A stretch of 64,000 bases of DNA from Corallium rubrum (GCA_964035015.1 OZ036016.1:4666714-4730713); one strand, 5' to 3'; counted from the stretch's first letter, positions 34,201-44,215 are shown. The notes: a model not told the origin generated them from the letters alone. Translations and numbers: made by a program.

Positions 34201-34455
34201 TCATTTCTGAACCCCTTGCTCTACACGTTCATCAAACAAGACGTTAAAGCTGCATTGAAACGCTTCCGAATCCGATGTTTTGCAACCCCGACCGCACAGG
34301 TGGCCCAAATAGATATGCAAATCCCACCTCGAGGGCAAGACCAGATGGAGAAAAGAATGTTTCCGAAAGTACATAATCGAAATAACAAAATAGCACCTTC
34401 GAGCAACCGAACTTTAAAAAGAGCAACTCAGATGAAATCGTCCCCAGCCAATTAA
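30479..34455 (+). CDS. Class A (rhodopsin-like) GPCR 1, two exons, complete
   Basis: Seven-helix plasma-membrane receptor, ligand unknown. Exons 30479-31213 and 34057-34455 join in phase 0 to give 377 residues; donor GTAAGT, acceptor preceded by a T-rich tract. The extracellular N-terminus has three N-glycosylation sequons (N2, N7, N14). Landmarks: N44 (1.50), D72 (2.50), C95 (3.25), W147 (4.50), P194 (5.50), NPLLY at 297-301 (7.49-7.53), and a basic C-tail. Oddities: the DRY position reads E119-K120-Y121, the CWxP of helix 6 reads SWSW (258-261), and the second extracellular loop has no cysteine to pair with C95. Closely related to the receptor at 38088-41001. Candidate AATAAA at 34516-34521. 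Subfamily is not assignable by eye. Confidence 0.93.
31345..32162 (+). repeat. 41-bp minisatellite in GPCR 1 intron, left block
   Basis: About 20 units of GGGTCAGGTTAGTGTATAAG followed by CTAGGCAGTAAACACACTAGT. Interrupted by a TA-flanked element and resumed at 33661. Confidence 0.97.
32165..33658. mobile_element. 1494-bp TA-flanked element with identical 143-bp foldback ends
   Basis: 32165-32307 and 33516-33658 are identical, and each is itself an imperfect palindrome starting CAATCTTGGACAATAAT. The flanks are TA on both sides, and removing the element with one TA restores the 41-bp repeat (GCTA then GGCAG). The interior is AT-rich without coding frames and holds another inverted repeat (CGGTCTACCA triplicated at 32639-32668 and mirrored at 32716-32747). 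Non-autonomous, Tc1/mariner-like by its target. Confidence 0.88.
33661..34005 (+). repeat. 41-bp minisatellite, right block
   Basis: About eight units, continuing the left block in register and ending about 50 bp before the acceptor of GPCR 1 exon 2. Confidence 0.96.
34057..34455 (+). CDS. GPCR 1 exon 2 (helices 6-7 and tail)
   Basis: Begins LLVLALLITFILSWSWWYFG (helix 6); helix 7 has FLNPLLYTF, followed by helix-8-like KQDVKAALKRF. Ends at TAA 34453-34455. The acceptor lies about 50 bp after the end of the 41-bp minisatellite. Confidence 0.92.
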   Translation, partial: LLVLALLITFILSWSWWYFGTIQRANRKKIPAISPLARSILIIVRFSSSFLNPLLYTFIKQDVKAALKRFRIRCFATPTAQVAQIDMQIPPRGQDQMEKRMFPKVHNRNNKIAPSSNRTLKRATQMKSSPAN

Positions 34456-34906
34456 AAAATTAATTTAAGAATTCTGAATATATACTACATTTCCAAGTTT
34501 TCTGTGAGTTATAAAAATAAAGCGACTATAGATCACGCATATACTATATGCATGTATTCTATTAGGAAGAAAACAACATTACCATGTAAAGGATCTTAAT
34601 CTAAACGTATTCCAAAATTAGCAACAAAATGTTACTATATGTCCCAGTATAATTCATGTCTCCCTATCTCTTGATCTTAAGATTATTTGATAGGATTACC
34701 GTTATTTGTAATGATTGTTTTTATTTAAATAAAGTAAGAATTCAAATGAGAAGTTGTTTACGTATAAGTAAAGTGTTTTCAACTTCATGATGTTGGTAAT
34801 GCTTTAATGCTTTAATGAAATACTCCTAAATCAGTGTTATTACACTGTATATACTAGGAGGTTTACAGGTACATAACTAAAATTATATATTATAATATAG
34901 TACATA

Positions 34907-34908
<2 letters not shown>

Positions 34909-34953
<45 letters not shown>
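34909..34953. repeat. (AT)n microsatellite
   Basis: Pure dinucleotide tract, downstream of GPCR 1. Confidence 0.95.
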
Positions 34954-34956
<3 letters not shown>

Positions 34957-34979
34957 AAACAAAGAAAAAGGAGGAAAAA

Positions 34980-35270
34980 ACCCAACTAATAAAATGATTT
35001 AAATATACAAGTAATATATAAGAAAGTAAAATACAAAATCAATCAATAAGATGGATGACAGAGGGACTTAATTGTAGGCATAGCGGAGGTTTTGAAGCTT
35101 GGAATACTAGATATAGACGAGAGATTACTATATGGAATCTGATTCCACGTAACTATTGTTCTAGGATAAAATGAATACTTATATATGTTATTACTGCACT
35201 GGATCTGACGAAAAGGAGAGGTGTTAGGCAACCTGGAAACTCTACTTAAAAGGCACACCTCCTTAGGGAA
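34980..35270 (-). mobile_element. LINE 3' fragment: reverse-transcriptase C-terminus
   Basis: Minus-strand frame 35258-35043 ends with YKYSFYPRTIVTWNQIPY, the ending typical of non-LTR retrotransposon ORF2 proteins in invertebrates. 5'-truncated, followed by AT-rich 3' sequence. Confidence 0.8.
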
Positions 35271-35404
35271 ACTAACAAAAGACAGTAAAGTGTTAGTAAA
35301 GTAAAGATAAAGTGTAAAGGTAAAGTGTTAGTTGTCTTTGCTGTACAAGCTGTCGTAAGTACAGTTCAACTCGCACAACTCTGAGTCCAACACAGGACTT
35401 GGAC

Positions 35405-35650
35405 CGACAACTTTCCGAATATTAAGCCGGTTTTCCACTAGGCGATTTTTTTCGCGCGAAGCGACCGTCTTTTAGTTTTCCACTAGTTTTCCACTAATTA
35501 GTTCCACTCGAGAGCTTGTGAGACAAAAGAAAATGTCGCTTCGCGCGTCATTTTTCGCCTAGTGGAAAACCGCCTTTTGTTCGAATTCAATAGATTTCTG
35601 ATTAGTTCCAGCTCAGAGCTCATGGGACAAAAGAAAAAGTGGAAAACCGG
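35405..35650. mobile_element. Foldback MITE (CCGGTTTTCCACTAGGCG ends)
   Basis: AGCCGGTTTTCCACTAGGCG on the left, CGCCTAGTGGAAAACCGCC near 35555, and AAGTGGAAAACCGGCTTTA at 35637. Centre shares GAGCTTGTGAGACAAAAG with the TTTCCACTCAGG family. Confidence 0.75.
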
Positions 35651-35667
35651 CTTTAGCCAGACGCTCT

Positions 35668-35881
35668 GAAGCCCAGTTCTCAGACATCGCCGACGGTCGC
35701 AGATCATCGTCGATTAATGATTTGGATGCATGTTAAAACGGGAAGTGCAGCAGCATGTTAAGTAATAAAGAACAATGCAGAAAAGCAGTGCTTTTCTGCA
35801 TTGTTCTTTATTACTTAACATGCATCTAAACCATAAATCGGCGACGATCTGCAACTGTTGGCGCGACATATGAGAACTAGG
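35668..35881. mobile_element. Foldback MITE, single copy of the 42449-43414 family
   Basis: TTTGGATGCATGTTAAAACG then AGTAATAAAGAACAATGCAG and its inverse, ending CATATGAGAACTAGGC before TTAA. Confidence 0.85.
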
Positions 35882-36851
35882 CTTAACTGAACTCAAATGA
35901 AAGACCGCGGTTGTTTAGGATATTTCTACCTGGGAACGAGTCAAACCATACAAGTCGTATTGTGTCTGTTAATTTTCAGTTCTCTACGTAATAGTATATA
36001 TAGTACTTTCAGTTTGAAGTTAAGAAGTTGTTGCCAACTCAAAGATAACGTTGTTTTTGAAGATGTTCTTCGAATATTTTAATTAACTTCCTCTTCAGAG
36101 TAATAATGAACATAATATCAATCAATTTGGGATATTAATTCAACGTCCATTACTCATCACTGACTATGAAAAACATTTTGAAAATCTTGGCATGCATTCA
36201 CTGATGTGCTCTATCCAAAATGCTTCCCACGCAGCACTCTGTTTTTTTACACTCGTGGATAAATCGGATTGTGTTGTTTTTTTTAAAAACAAAGAGGTCA
36301 GGTTTATTTTAGGAAACGGTTGGTTTAGCTGGCTGCAGCAATTTGCCGCTCAAAGTGTTCACATCTGGTATGCCCAGTAACACAACAGTATATAAGATAA
36401 CACAAATTGATGGCCAACTGCGGAATAAACAACATTAAGAATATAGGTCTTTGCAATTGCATAGGCTTGTCAGTTGTCGAGTAAACTTGAACTGAAAAGG
36501 CTTCGAGGAGGGTGTACTTCAATAAGGTGTACTTCAATAATCGAGTTGAAGGAGGAGAGCAAGCAACCGAGGTAAGTATATTGTTGATTAAAATAATTAA
36601 TATATTATCTCACTGGGACATGACGGTATATACTAGCAGTTACTATCGCAAGGCCTCAAAATCCACGGTATGTTAAATTTTAGTATCTAGCGACATATTA
36701 AAGGACTTTGACATGCGAGCTGTCAGTTTGAACGATGAAAACAAGTATTTCAGCAGTAAGCGTGTCTCAAGTCATACATATGAGGCGGGGCTGGTTTATG
36801 TCATGAAATTCTTATTACGACTATTTGAGAAATCCAAAATGACATAACGTT

Positions 36852-37400
36852 GGCTCTCACAAATAGTTAAGCCCGGTTAGACGGGGTTAGTACTTGGATG
36901 GGTGACCGCTTGGGAATGTCCCCGTCGTCGAGCTTGGAACTTATGTGAGTAGAGTTGTAGTTGATCTCTGCTTCTCACAAATAGTTAAGCCCGGTTAGAC
37001 GGGGTTAGTACTTGGATGGGTGACCGCTTGGGAATGTCCCCGTCGTCGAGCTTGGAACTCATGTGAGTAGAGTTGTAGTTAATCGCTGCCTCTCGCCAAA
37101 AGTTAAGCCTGGTTAGACGGGGTTAGTACTTGGATGGGTGACCGCTTGGGAATGACCCCGTCATCGAGGTTGGAACTGATGTGAGTAGAGTTGTAGTTGA
37201 TCTCTCCTGTGCTTCGAGGGTTTTTCGCCAGGTTCTCCAGTTTTCCTCCCTCTGTAAAATCAACACCTAACACCTTAGCTGTGATCCATGGTCTGAACTG
37301 TGTCGTATGGTGGCTGCTTGGAGCGCCTTTGATATGCCTCGACACGGCCACGTTGATCTGCGTCCTTCGTAATTCAGCCGCTGGCTGCAAGTAAGGATGA
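36852..37400 (+). mobile_element. 5S-derived SINE with three tandem 5S-like heads
   Basis: The 118-119-bp head recurs at about 36852, 36971 and 37089, each with AAGCCCGGTTAGACGGGGTT or close variant and TAGTACTTGGATGGGTGACC. Only the third is followed by the body (CTCCTGTGCTTCGAGGG) and the distal segment (GCCACGTTGATCTGCGTCC). Confidence 0.85.
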
Positions 37401-37787
37401 TTAGTCCCCAGTCGTTTATCCTTTTACAACAAAGCAAAATTGCCTTTTTTCTTATAGTACACAGGGTATTCTAATTGTTTTTTGCAGTCAGAGAAAGATT
37501 TTCGTGACATAAAATTGACTGGCTGACTTTGTAGTTTAACAGTGATCAGATGTGGCTGACAATCGGCTGACAATGTCTTGATCGTAAATATGTTCACCAG
37601 TGTAAAGTATGCACCACATTCAGCCTTCAATTCAGGCTCCGCGTACTTGCCGAACCCGAGTGAGCGCCTGACCCAGGCGTCTTGCTGGCTCATAGGGTTA
37701 GCTAGAATATATTCGATATTGAAATAAAGTTAATGATGATATCTTGGTTTTTGCTTTAAAAAGGTCTCACGTTATACCTTTCAATAA

Positions 37788-38083
37788 ACATCGTGCTTCA
37801 ACCGTCAGACATCGTGCTTCAACCGCCAGACATCGTGCTTCAACCGCCAGACATCGTGCTTCAACCGTCAGACATCGTGCTTCAACCGTCAGACATCGTG
37901 CTTCAACCGTCAGACATCGTGCTTCAACCGTCAGACATCGTGCTTCAACCGTCAGACATCGTGCTTCAACCGCCAGACATCGTGCTTCAACCGCCAGACA
38001 TCGTGCTTCAACCGTCAGACATCGTGCTTAAACCGTCAGACATCGTGCTTCAACCGTCAGACATCGTGCTTCAACTGTCAGAC
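37788..38083 (+). repeat. 21-bp minisatellite abutting GPCR 2
   Basis: About 14 units of CATCGTGCTTCAACCGTCAG plus one base, nearly pure (C/T variation in CCGYCAG). It ends 4 bp before the GPCR 2 ATG. Because 21 is a multiple of 3 all frames stay open. Confidence 0.97.
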
Positions 38084-38087
38084 AAGA

Positions 38088-38390
38088 ATGAACAACAAGA
38101 GCAGCTCGGTCAATGAGACTGGGTATGAGAGTGAATTCGAGCCAGGCTATCATTCGATTCTTATCATAATTGCCATTATCATCTGCGTCTCAAACTGCCT
38201 CGTCATCCTTCTGTTCTCGACCCAGGCTTCTCTTCGTTCCTCGGGCAACTACTTTCTCTTCAGTCTAGCTATTTCTGATATGGCGGTTGGCGTATTCGGC
38301 ATACCAGTTAATATAACATGTGAACTTATCCTCAGTTGGCCAGCGTGCCTGTCGTCCTACAGTATCAACCGCTTTATAGCTGTCTCCACG
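38088..38390 (+). CDS. GPCR 2 exon 1 (helices 1-3)
   Basis: 101 codons, sequons at N2 and N9, helices 1 and 2 and the start of helix 3, ending at GTAATA. Reading on past the donor leaves the family and enters a MITE. Confidence 0.9.
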
Positions 38391-41001
38391 GTAATAAATA
38401 TCTATTTTCAGTTATTTTATGAACGTTGCCTTGTTAATTATAGAGCTTCTTACCTTGCGAGTCAGAGCCCTTTTCCGACCTACGCAAGCTTCGGGGGAAA
38501 GTGGGCTCTGCCAACAAACTCGATCTTCGCCCCAAGTTTGAGGCGAGTCAGTCAGGTTTTAAACTGGTCAAACAAGTTCTAGTTTACGAACACGCGTAAG
38601 CAGGAAAATAGGAAGTGACGCGTTAGAGCCTGTACCCAAAATAGTACCTTGGCAACCGTTCACGCATGCTCAAAAAGAAATATCGAGTTTGTTGGCAGAG
38701 TCCACTTTCCCCCGAGTCCACTTTCCCCCGAAGCCTGCGTAGGTTGGAAAGGGGCTCTGACTCGCAGGGTAAGAGCTTCTGTGCACAACGTCAAAACAGT
38801 CGATCTCAGAATAATTTCGAAGTTCCGCTGTTGAACTGAACGAATCATCGACGAAAAGCAGACACAGTGCTAACGAGCGGTGCTTTGTTTGGCGTTGCAA
38901 TTGATTTCGTACTAACGAAGAAAATAAGGAAGGAAGGAAGGAAGGAAGGAAGGAAGGAAGGAAGGAAGGAAGGAAGGAAGGAAGGAAGGAAGGAAGGAAG
39001 GAAGGAAGGAAGGAAGGAAGGAAGGAAGGAAGGAAGGAAGGAAGGAAAGAAGGAAGGAAAGAAGGAAGGAAGGAAGGAAAGAAAGAAGGAAGGAAGGAAG
39101 GAAGGAAGGAAGGAAGGAAGGAAGGAAGGAAGGAAGGAAGGAAGGAAGGAAGGAAGGAAAGGAAGGAAGGAAGGAAGGAAAGAAGGAAGGAAAGAAGGAA
39201 GGAAAGAAGGAAGGAAAGAAGGAAAGAAAGAAGGAAGGAAGGAAGGAAGGAAGGAAGGAAGGAAGGAAGGAAGGAAGGAAGGAAGGAAGGAAGGAAGGAA
39301 GGAAGGAACAAACGAACAGACGAACGAACAAACGAGCAAAGAAACTCACAGGCAAAAGATAAAGCTTCCTGAGAGTCTACTTCGTTGCGCAGATAACTCA
39401 TCAAAGCACTACTGGTATTCCATTGTAGCATTTTCCCCTCACCAAGCAAAGGGTCTATACATGAAAATACAGCATGCCTTGGTATTATTTGCAGCCTTAG
39501 CTCTCTATCCGAGACTCAATGATTATAGAGCGTCTATATAAATCAATGATCATTAGAAGGTTGATGGTTTGATCCCTGTCTAGGGCTCAATAAAAATATC
39601 CTGAGTATAGTTGAGCTTGACAAACGTCTACCATGGTGTGATCCTCGTTTTCAAAATGATTCTCATATCTGAGCTAGCATATAGATCGCTTTTCTTAACC
39701 CATTCCCTGCCTGAGCCAGCCAAATACAGCCGCTTTATTGTTTTACTATGTCTAATACCACACGATTCTACTCGTCAAAGAGAGAACCCATAGACATCCT
39801 GGGCAGCAATGAGTTAACAAGTGATTAACCCATTCTTGCCTGAGCTGGTCAAAAACAAGCCCTTTATTGTTTTACTCTGTCTAATACCAGATGATTTTAC
39901 TCGTCAAAGAGAGAACCCTCAGACATCCTAGACAGCAAAGGGTTAACAAGTGATTAACTCATTCCTGCCTGAGCTGGCCAAAAATTGTTCCTTTATTGTT
40001 TTACCCTGTCTAACACCAGATGATTTTACTCATCAAAGAGAGAACCCTCAGACATCCTAGGCAGGAATGGGTTAACAAGTGCTTAAGCCATTCCTACCTG
40101 AGCTGGCCAAAAATGGTCCCCTTTATTGTTTTACTTTCACACCAGATTTTACATACCGAAGGGAGAAAGACATCCTAAGCAGTTAATGGCAGACTTTACT
40201 TAAACTTCAGGAACAATTACTAATGTTTATAGTTATTAATTCTAGGTCTATCACATCTTGTGGATAACGTTGGAAAAATACATGGCGATCATTTACCCAT
40301 TGCAACACAAATCTCAGTTAGACCCCACTCGGGTCAAAATTATTATTCTCTGCACATGGTCAGGCTCAATGTTCGTCGCCTTAGTCGAACTGATTTGGTT
40401 GGTGGACCACGAAGGACCATTGACTGACTTCTCAGACGATGTCAAACGGAAAGAACTAATCCACAACCTCGTCATATTCGTCGCGTGTTTCCTGCTGCCC
40501 GTGGCGCTCATGTTTTTCGCTTACACGTCTATATTTCTACGAATTTTACGGCAACATTCGAGCATTCGAGGAAACCACACCCAACGGAGAGACGGGTTGT
40601 TGATGACTACGAAACGAATCCCTCAGAAAATGAAATCCGCCTTGCTTTTCTTTACACTTCTCGCCATTTTCATATTTTGTTGGTTTTGGTGGTTCTCAGC
40701 GTTATTCTACACTGAGTTACCCGCTGACTACCCATGGCCTCCTCAGTATGTGTTTCAACTACTGTCAGCCCTGCGGTATAGTACATCGTTTATTAACCCA
40801 ATCCTGTATACATTTTTCAAACGTGATTTCAGAAAGGCATTGAAGAAATTAACAAACCGAGCTCGTTTGGCTCCGATGAGACACCAGACGACCTTGTCAG
40901 CGTGTGTTAACCATGGAGCGTCACAAGGAGGTATGCAGAACGCGGCTGGCGCAAGTTGTTCGAGAAGAGTTAGACAAGTTCACGTGACTTCCTCTGTTTA
41001 A
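38088..41001 (+). CDS. Class A (rhodopsin-like) GPCR 2, two exons, complete
   Basis: Seven-helix receptor related to GPCR 1 (both have NYFLxSLAISDM, NRFI and LEKY/TEKY). Exons 38088-38390 and 40246-41001 join in phase 0 within helix 3 (IAVST then VYHILW), giving 352 residues. Landmarks: N36 (1.50), D64 (2.50), C87 (3.25), E111-K112-Y113 in place of DRY, W139 (4.50), P186 (5.50), CWFW at 246-249 in place of CWxP, NPILY at 285-289. No cysteine in extracellular loop 2. The ATG is the first in its frame after a TAA near 37785, and sits directly after a 21-bp minisatellite. GPCR 1 lacks an intron at this helix 3 position, and this gene lacks the GPCR 1 intron before helix 6. Ligand unknown. Confidence 0.92.
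38451..38771. mobile_element. MITE with 9-bp target duplication in GPCR 2 intron
   Basis: Inverted ends TACCTTGCGAGTCAGAGCCC and its mirror. Flanked by AGAGCTTCT at 38442-38450 and 38772-38780. A 9-bp duplication suggests a Mutator-like transposase. Inner arms share GGCAGAG and TTCGGGGGAAAGTGG. Confidence 0.85.
38927..39308. repeat. (GGAA)n microsatellite, about 380 bp
   Basis: Nearly pure with GAAA interruptions; produces long false frames on both strands. Confidence 0.98.
39698..40190. repeat. Four tandem units of about 128 bp
   Basis: Units start near 39698, 39829, 39958 and 40085 with TTAACCCATTCCTGCCTGAG-like sequence and contain CTTTATTGTTTTACTCTGTC. Located just before GPCR 2 exon 2. 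Confidence 0.88.
40246..41001 (+). CDS. GPCR 2 exon 2 (helices 3-7 and tail)
   Basis: Acceptor TTCTAG, then VYHILWITLEKYMAIIYPL. Contains helices 4-7, with SFINPILYTFFKRDFRKAL at the end of helix 7, and a polar C-tail ending VHVTSSV. Confidence 0.93.
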   Translation, partial: VYHILWITLEKYMAIIYPLQHKSQLDPTRVKIIILCTWSGSMFVALVELIWLVDHEGPLTDFSDDVKRKELIHNLVIFVACFLLPVALMFFAYTSIFLRILRQHSSIRGNHTQRRDGLLMTTKRIPQKMKSALLFFTLLAIFIFCWFWWFSALFYTELPADYPWPPQYVFQLLSALRYSTSFINPILYTFFKRDFRKALKKLTNRARLAPMRHQTTLSACVNHGASQGGMQNAAGASCSRRVRQVHVTSSV

Positions 41002-41011
41002 CGGTGCAGAT

Positions 41012-41210
41012 TGGGGAGCACGGGTGGCGTGTGCTGTTAGCGCACTGCCTCTCGCCAAAAGTTAAGCCCGGTTAGACGGGGTTAGTACTTGGATGGGTGA
41101 CCACTTGGGAATGACCCCGTTGTCGAGCTTGGAACTCACGTGAGTAGAGTTGTAGTTGATCTCTCCTGAGCTTCGAGGGTTTTTCACTGGGTTCTCCGGA
41201 ACATCAACTG
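41012..41210 (+). mobile_element. 5S-derived SINE, 3'-truncated
   Basis: GGGGAGCACGGGTGGCGTGT head, 5S-like TAGTACTTGGATGGGTGACC, body CTCCTGAGCTTCGAGGG, then truncated. Begins 11 bp after the GPCR 2 stop and so probably lies in its 3' UTR. Confidence 0.85.
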
Positions 41211-41489
41211 CACGCCATGATTATTTCACATGCACTACACAAATAATTTATGCATGGAGAGAATAAGCATAAAAAAGATTAAGAAAATAATACAGGTTCA
41301 ATAGATAAATATTACAAGGAAGTGCACGACGGCCAAAAGAGCTTGAGCTTTCGAGTTGGCCATTAAAAAGATCGTATAATAGGAAGCTAAAGAATATATA
41401 GTCGAGACGTTCTCAAGGTCTAGAAATAGCAGTCGTCAATGTATAGTATTACAGATTATAAAGTAACATGTATACTACGCGAGCCCTGA

Positions 41490-42240
41490 TTGGTCAATTG
41501 CCGTGTTTGGATCAGAGTATCCAAACACGGAAAATTCCCGCCAAAACGATTTTTTGAAAATGTCGGACAGTATATCATATTCACTTGTGATTATTTTATA
41601 AAAGAAATACCAAATGTTTTTTTCCGTGTTTGGAGACTCTTATCCAAATACTTGGGAAATTGTTCGACGAAAAGCTAAAAACACTCGCCTACGGCTCGTG
41701 TTCTGTTACGCTGTTCTCCAGTCTCGCAATTTCCCGCGTGTTTGGATCAGAGTATCCAAACATGGAAAACCATTTCGTATTTCTTTATTGACTATGCTTA
41801 AATTAGTGCTGTGCGCCGGAGCGCCAGAGGCCGGAGCTCTGCCGGAGCTCCGGTGTTTTTTGGTCAGCCGGAGCCGGAGTTCTCCCAGCTCCGGCTGGAA
41901 ATTCAGAATGTTAAGATAGGCAGCTCATAAACCACATAAAGGGTCACTGCGGACAACACTGACTTGTGAGTGAACGCACGGGGAGTGCAAGTGGAGCTGT
42001 TGAACGGCAACCAGGCACCTTAACACCAGTGATACCAGTCAGATCCCAAGATGGCAAAGCTAATGCTCAGGATTTATTGGATTATTGGTATCGCCACAAA
42101 AACGAATGACCTGCTTTGACGTGTCTAACTCTCTCATATCTCCGGCTCGTGTTTTGTTACGCTTTTCTCCAGTCTCGCAACTTCCCGCGTCTTTGGATCA
42201 GAGTATCCAAACACGGAAAACCAATTGGTATTTCTTTAAT
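41490..42240. repeat. Repeat region with duplicated TTGGATCAGAGTATCCAAAC segment
   Basis: The palindrome TTTGGATCAGAGTATCCAAA occurs at about 41508, 41741 and 42191; about 90 bp around the last two is a direct duplication (CTCCAGTCTCGCAA). A GC-rich CCGGAGCTC palindrome cluster lies at 41815-41900. Confidence 0.65.
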
Positions 42241-42289
42241 CATCCTCAGAGACATGAGAAAATTTTTCATGATTTCTTAAACTGCTAAA

Positions 42290-42440
42290 GTCAACCGAAA
42301 AATTGCGGCTGACTCGAGCGGGATTTGAACTCACATCTTTGGGATTGCGGCTCGATAGCTCAACAGGTAGAGCGGCGGACCGGAATCCCGAAGGTGCGTT
42401 GTGTTCAAATCCGGATCGAGTCAACCGAAAAATTTCGGTT
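42290..42440 (+). mobile_element. tRNA-derived SINE with flanking inverted repeat
   Basis: CGATAGCTCAACAGGTAGAG (A box) and GTTCAAATCC (B box) at 42354-42420 between inverted CAACCGAAAAATT...CGG(T)TGACT arms. A minus-strand GGGATTTGAACTC at 42320 is a second, opposite B box. Confidence 0.7.
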
Positions 42441-42448
42441 GACTTTAA

Positions 42449-43414
42449 GCCTAGTTCTCATATGCCGCCGACGGTGACCGATTTGTGATTTAGATGCATG
42501 TTAAAACGGTAAAAAAGAAAAGTAATAAAGAACGATGCAGGAAACAGTGCCTGTATTGTTCGTTATTACTTAACATGCATCTGAATCATGGATCGGCGAC
42601 GGTCGGCGACATATGAGAACTACAATCATATGAGAACTACAATCGTTTGCTCCATGTTTGTAATAATAGTGTTAAAGCCTAGTTCTCATATGTCGCCGAC
42701 GGTGGCCGATTTGTGATTTAGATGCATGTTAAAACGGTAAAAAGAAAAGTAATAAAGAACGATGCAGAAAGCAGTGCTTGTCTGCATTGTTCTTTATTAC
42801 TTAACATGCATCTGAGTCATGGATCGGCGACGGTCGGCGACATATGAGAACTAGGCTTATTCCCCACTACTTAAGCCTAGTTCTCATATGTCGCCGACGG
42901 TGGCCGATTTGTGATTTAGATGCATGTTAAAACGGTAAAAAAGAAAAGTAATAAAGAACAATGTAGAAAGCAGTGCTTTTCTGCATTGTTCTTTATTACT
43001 TAACATGCATCTGAATCATGGATCGGCGACGGTCGGCGACATATGAGAACTAGGCTTAAAGCCTGGTTTTCATATGTCGCCGACGGTGGCCGATTTGTGA
43101 TTTAGATGCATGTTAAAACGGTAAAAAGAAAAGTAATAAAGAACAATGTAGAAAGCAGTGCTTTTCTGCATTGTTCTTTATTACTTAACATGCATCTGAA
43201 TCATGGATCGGCGACGGTCGGCGACATATGAGAACTAGGCTTATTCCCCACTACTTAAGCCTAGTTCTCATATGTCGCCGACGGTGGCCGATTTGTGATT
43301 TAGATGCATGTTAAAACGGTAAAAAAGAAAAGTAATAAAGAACGATGCAGAAAGCAGTGCTTTTCTGCATTGTTCTTTATTACTTAACATGCATCTGAAT
43401 CATGGATCGGCGAT
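42449..43414. mobile_element. Chain of five TTAA-linked foldback MITEs
   Basis: About 180-bp palindromes with ends GCCTAGTTCTCATATGTCGC and mirror. They lie at about 42449-42623, 42676-42856, 42875-43055, 43060-43240 and 43259-43414. Elements 2-3 and 4-5 share the spacer TTATTCCCCACTAC, so that pair was duplicated (384-bp period). TTAA separates 3 and 4. Confidence 0.9.
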
Positions 43415-43483
43415 GTAAGGATCTAGCAGTGTAAGAAATCATGAAAAATGTATGAGTCATGTTCAAATACAGTCAAATTTAAT

Positions 43484-43784
43484 CATAGTCAATCGAGATA
43501 TCATGGTCTGGAAACTCGGCAAACTTCAAAGCACCTATAATGAGCTGTGATTTTATGTTGAACCGTACCTTACACCGTGCACATCCTTTGTTTTAGGTTT
43601 ATTAATATTTAAATAGCACGGTTGAGTGATTGAACTGAAACGTTGCTATTGGACAATTCGTTCATTATACTAAAACACAATGTGTTCAATGACCGTGCAC
43701 CGTGCACAAAAATGCATAAAGGCGAACAAAAAGATAGACCAAAGACTTTAGCTGAGTTTCCAGACCATATCTCGATTGACTATG
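43484..43784. mobile_element. MITE, second copy of the element upstream of GPCR 1
   Basis: Ends CATAGTCAATCGAGATATCA and CCATATCTCGATTGACTATG; interior nearly the same as 30129-30419. Confidence 0.9.
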
Positions 43785-44154
43785 ATTTAATCGTCCATTT
43801 GTACTACAAGCTATAGTCTAGTCACAAAATCAATGATATTACTTAATTGTATATGAACTATTCGTTGACAATGACTTTCAAGTTCCATGCATGTGGACCA
43901 GCATCTATATATAATCTAGTTTTGTTTGCCATTATTGTAATATATACGCCTTGTTAAAAATCCTTCCATAAAAACGGGACAAAAAAAACAAAATAAAACT
44001 ACAAAATAAAATCATTGTTAACAATAACACTCGTGTTCCATGTGGGCTAGTGTTATAATAAGACGCCTTCTCAAAGATATTATATTATATAATTGTGAAA
44101 AGTTACTGCGTGTTTTTATAAGATTGTCTATACAACAGGTCACATTTAAGAAAT

Positions 44155-44215
44155 GAGCCACATTTTACTCTGATAAAGGGGGCTTCGCTTGAAACGGAGT
44201 CAGTATTTCGTTGGT
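44155..44215 (+). repeat. Satellite-family fragment with hammerhead-like remnant
   Basis: TTTTACTCTGATAAAGGGGG then GCTTGAAACGGAGTCAGTAT; stem I (TACT/AGTA) retained, core mutated and the tetranucleotide enlarged. Confidence 0.65.

Noticed and set aside
36852-37140. Functional 5S rRNA genes
   Set aside because: Only the internal-promoter half of 5S is present; the 5' half and terminator do not match, and the same SINE body follows in several copies.
38670-39541. 259- and 224-codon Ser/Leu/Pro and Lys/Glu/Gly frames
   Set aside because: Products of the (GGAA)n microsatellite.
42354-42420. Functional tRNA gene
   Set aside because: The D arm is plausible, but the anticodon and acceptor stems are poor and the unit is enclosed in repeat arms.
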